Part shown: one piece after another, positions 63,120 to 64,000 of the stretch | How the letters are laid out: every line of letters begins with the position of its first letter | Position numbering within the stretch: the first letter of the stretch is position 1 | From: Mycoplasmopsis cynos | GTDB taxonomy: Bacteria; Bacillota_I; Bacilli_A; Mycoplasmatales; Metamycoplasmataceae | Length of the DNA: 64,000 nt | Assembly: GCF_900660545.1 (NCBI RefSeq) | Contig: NZ_LR214986.1 | Span: 372,001 to 436,000 of the forward strand | Direction: 5' to 3' | Notes under the pieces: generated by a model | What the model saw: the letters and a program-made list of their open reading frames with translations, nothing else | What the model was told of the DNA's origin: nothing | Databases searched by the model: none | Program-made: the position numbers and the translations under genes

Positions 63120-63458
63120 ATGTTATTAAGCGGAACAGATCTTACAACGGTATCAAGATTTAAGAATAAGTCACAAAAATTTGCAGAGAAAATATTATCT
63201 GAACAAGAATATGTTCAATTTCAAAAAATGGAAGATGAAAGACAAAAAAGCTTGTTTCTAGCTCGGGTTTGAGCTATTAAAGAATCGATTTATAAAGCCG
63301 ATAATTGTTTTTATGATTTTAGAAAAATTAATCTTGTTAAAATTAATGGAAGATGAACATTTAGAGATTTTAGCATTTCGATTAGTCATGAACGTAATTT
63401 ATTAATTGCATTCGTTGTAAAATATGTAGATGATAAGGAGAAGAAATGTCAAATATAA
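63120..63458 (+). CDS. acpS: Holo-[acyl-carrier-protein] synthase
   Basis: 112 residues. GTDLTTVSRF matches the metal-binding GtD..e..Rf start, LSEQEYVQF and LFLARVWAIKESIYKA match the second motif with its Glu-Ser. Transfers phosphopantetheine from CoA to ACP. No ribosome-binding site, and TATAAT sits 7 bases upstream, so probably leaderless. The 3' end overlaps plsC by 13 bases. Confidence 0.9.
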
Positions 63459-64000
63459 TTAAACTAAAAATGGCTTTTTCTGGGCTTTTATGATTATTAA
63501 GACTTAACTCAGTTAGAAGAATGGCAAAAAAATATATTAGGACACCAGAATTAGTTCCAGATTTTGAAAGATATAGAAAAATTTTAAGGTTATCTAAAAA
63601 AGTTTTGAAACTATATAACATTGATATAACAATAAATGGAATTGATAATTTACCGAAAAATGGTTCAGTGCTTTTGACTCCTAATCATAAATCATATACT
63701 GATGTCTTAGCAATTATTGTTGCATTAGAAAAGAAAGAACATCAAGAAAACATTGAGCAAAAAATTCCGACTTTTGTGGCTAAAAAGGATCTAGAAAAAG
63801 GGTTTTTAAAAAATGCCCTAAAATTATTAGATTCGTATAGCATTGATCCTAATGATTTTAGAAATAGTTTTAAGGTTTTAAATGATTTTGCGGAATTTGT
63901 TAAGAAGAATAAAACATATGGTGTTGTATTTCCCGAGGCTCATAGAATAAAAACGAAAGAATTGGGTGAATTTACTTCAGGTGCTTTTAAAATAGCTACC
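63446..64000 (+). CDS. plsC: 1-acyl-sn-glycerol-3-phosphate acyltransferase, 3' end outside window
   Basis: 185 residues visible. The acyltransferase motif NHKSYTDVL (NHxSxxD) and the block FPEAHR (FPEGTR in most members) identify the family. AAGGAGAAG precedes the ATG. Coupled to acpS, forming a small phospholipid synthesis operon. Position 4 of the second block is His-Arg rather than Thr-Arg. Confidence 0.9.

Overview
This window is a piece of a mollicute chromosome. It is very AT-rich, and almost every gene longer than about 150 codons contains in-frame TGA codons where tryptophan is expected, so I read it with genetic code 4. Lipobox-bearing lipoproteins, two sialidases, an mraZ-rsmH cluster and an rRNA locus without 5S point to the Mycoplasmopsis (former Mycoplasma hominis/synoviae) group. 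The exact species is not certain. Reading TGA as Trp merges many apparent fragments into long genes, including an AAA+ ATPase of 965 aa, a DUF31-type protease of 1024 aa, and an SGNH lipoprotein of 2122 aa.

Layout. 1-3996 (+): housekeeping block with the 3' end of rnr, a TrmN6-type methyltransferase, metG and a small ABM-like protein, closed by a strong two-way terminator. 4059-8400 (-) and 8667-11075 (+): a divergent locus I could not match to a described system. It pairs a Clp-type AAA+ ATPase with a separate Lon-type (S16) protease gene, and faces a large protein that resembles a degenerate 5'-3' exonuclease. 11413-26004 (+): a nucleic-acid scavenging block with a large binding lipoprotein, an SNase-like nuclease lipoprotein, an ABC importer (ATPase with a 300-residue insert, two permeases), further lipoproteins, and three tandem DHH/NrnA oligonucleotide phosphoesterases. 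Content and order resemble the MG_185-MG_190 region of M. genitalium. 26152-31004 (+): promoter, 16S, spacer with processing stems, 23S and terminator.

31052-32690: a cassette bounded by 68-bp imperfect inverted repeats, carrying a small ORF, a membrane protein and a promoter-terminator mini-unit, but no transposase. 32702-33557 (-): a decayed gene behind leuS (-). 36195-37460 (+): obg. 37513-40587 (-): a DUF31 trypsin-like lipoprotein. 40816-47242 (+): an ABC permease/ATPase pair in a tight chain with four lipoproteins sharing an 'NW + aromatic' motif. 47492-53417 (+): two sialidases, the second with one frameshift near its membrane anchor. 53439-59807 (-): the giant SGNH-hydrolase lipoprotein. 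60219-62789 (-): mraZ, rsmH and an unknown gene, with no ftsZ following. 63120-64000 (+): acpS and plsC, the latter cut by the window end.

Taken together, much of the window is host-interface machinery: nucleic-acid degradation and uptake, sialic acid release, a probable esterase/lipase, and a trypsin-like protease. It is interleaved with translation and cell-division genes. The AAA+/S16/exonuclease-like locus and the inverted-repeat cassette are the parts least explained by known systems.
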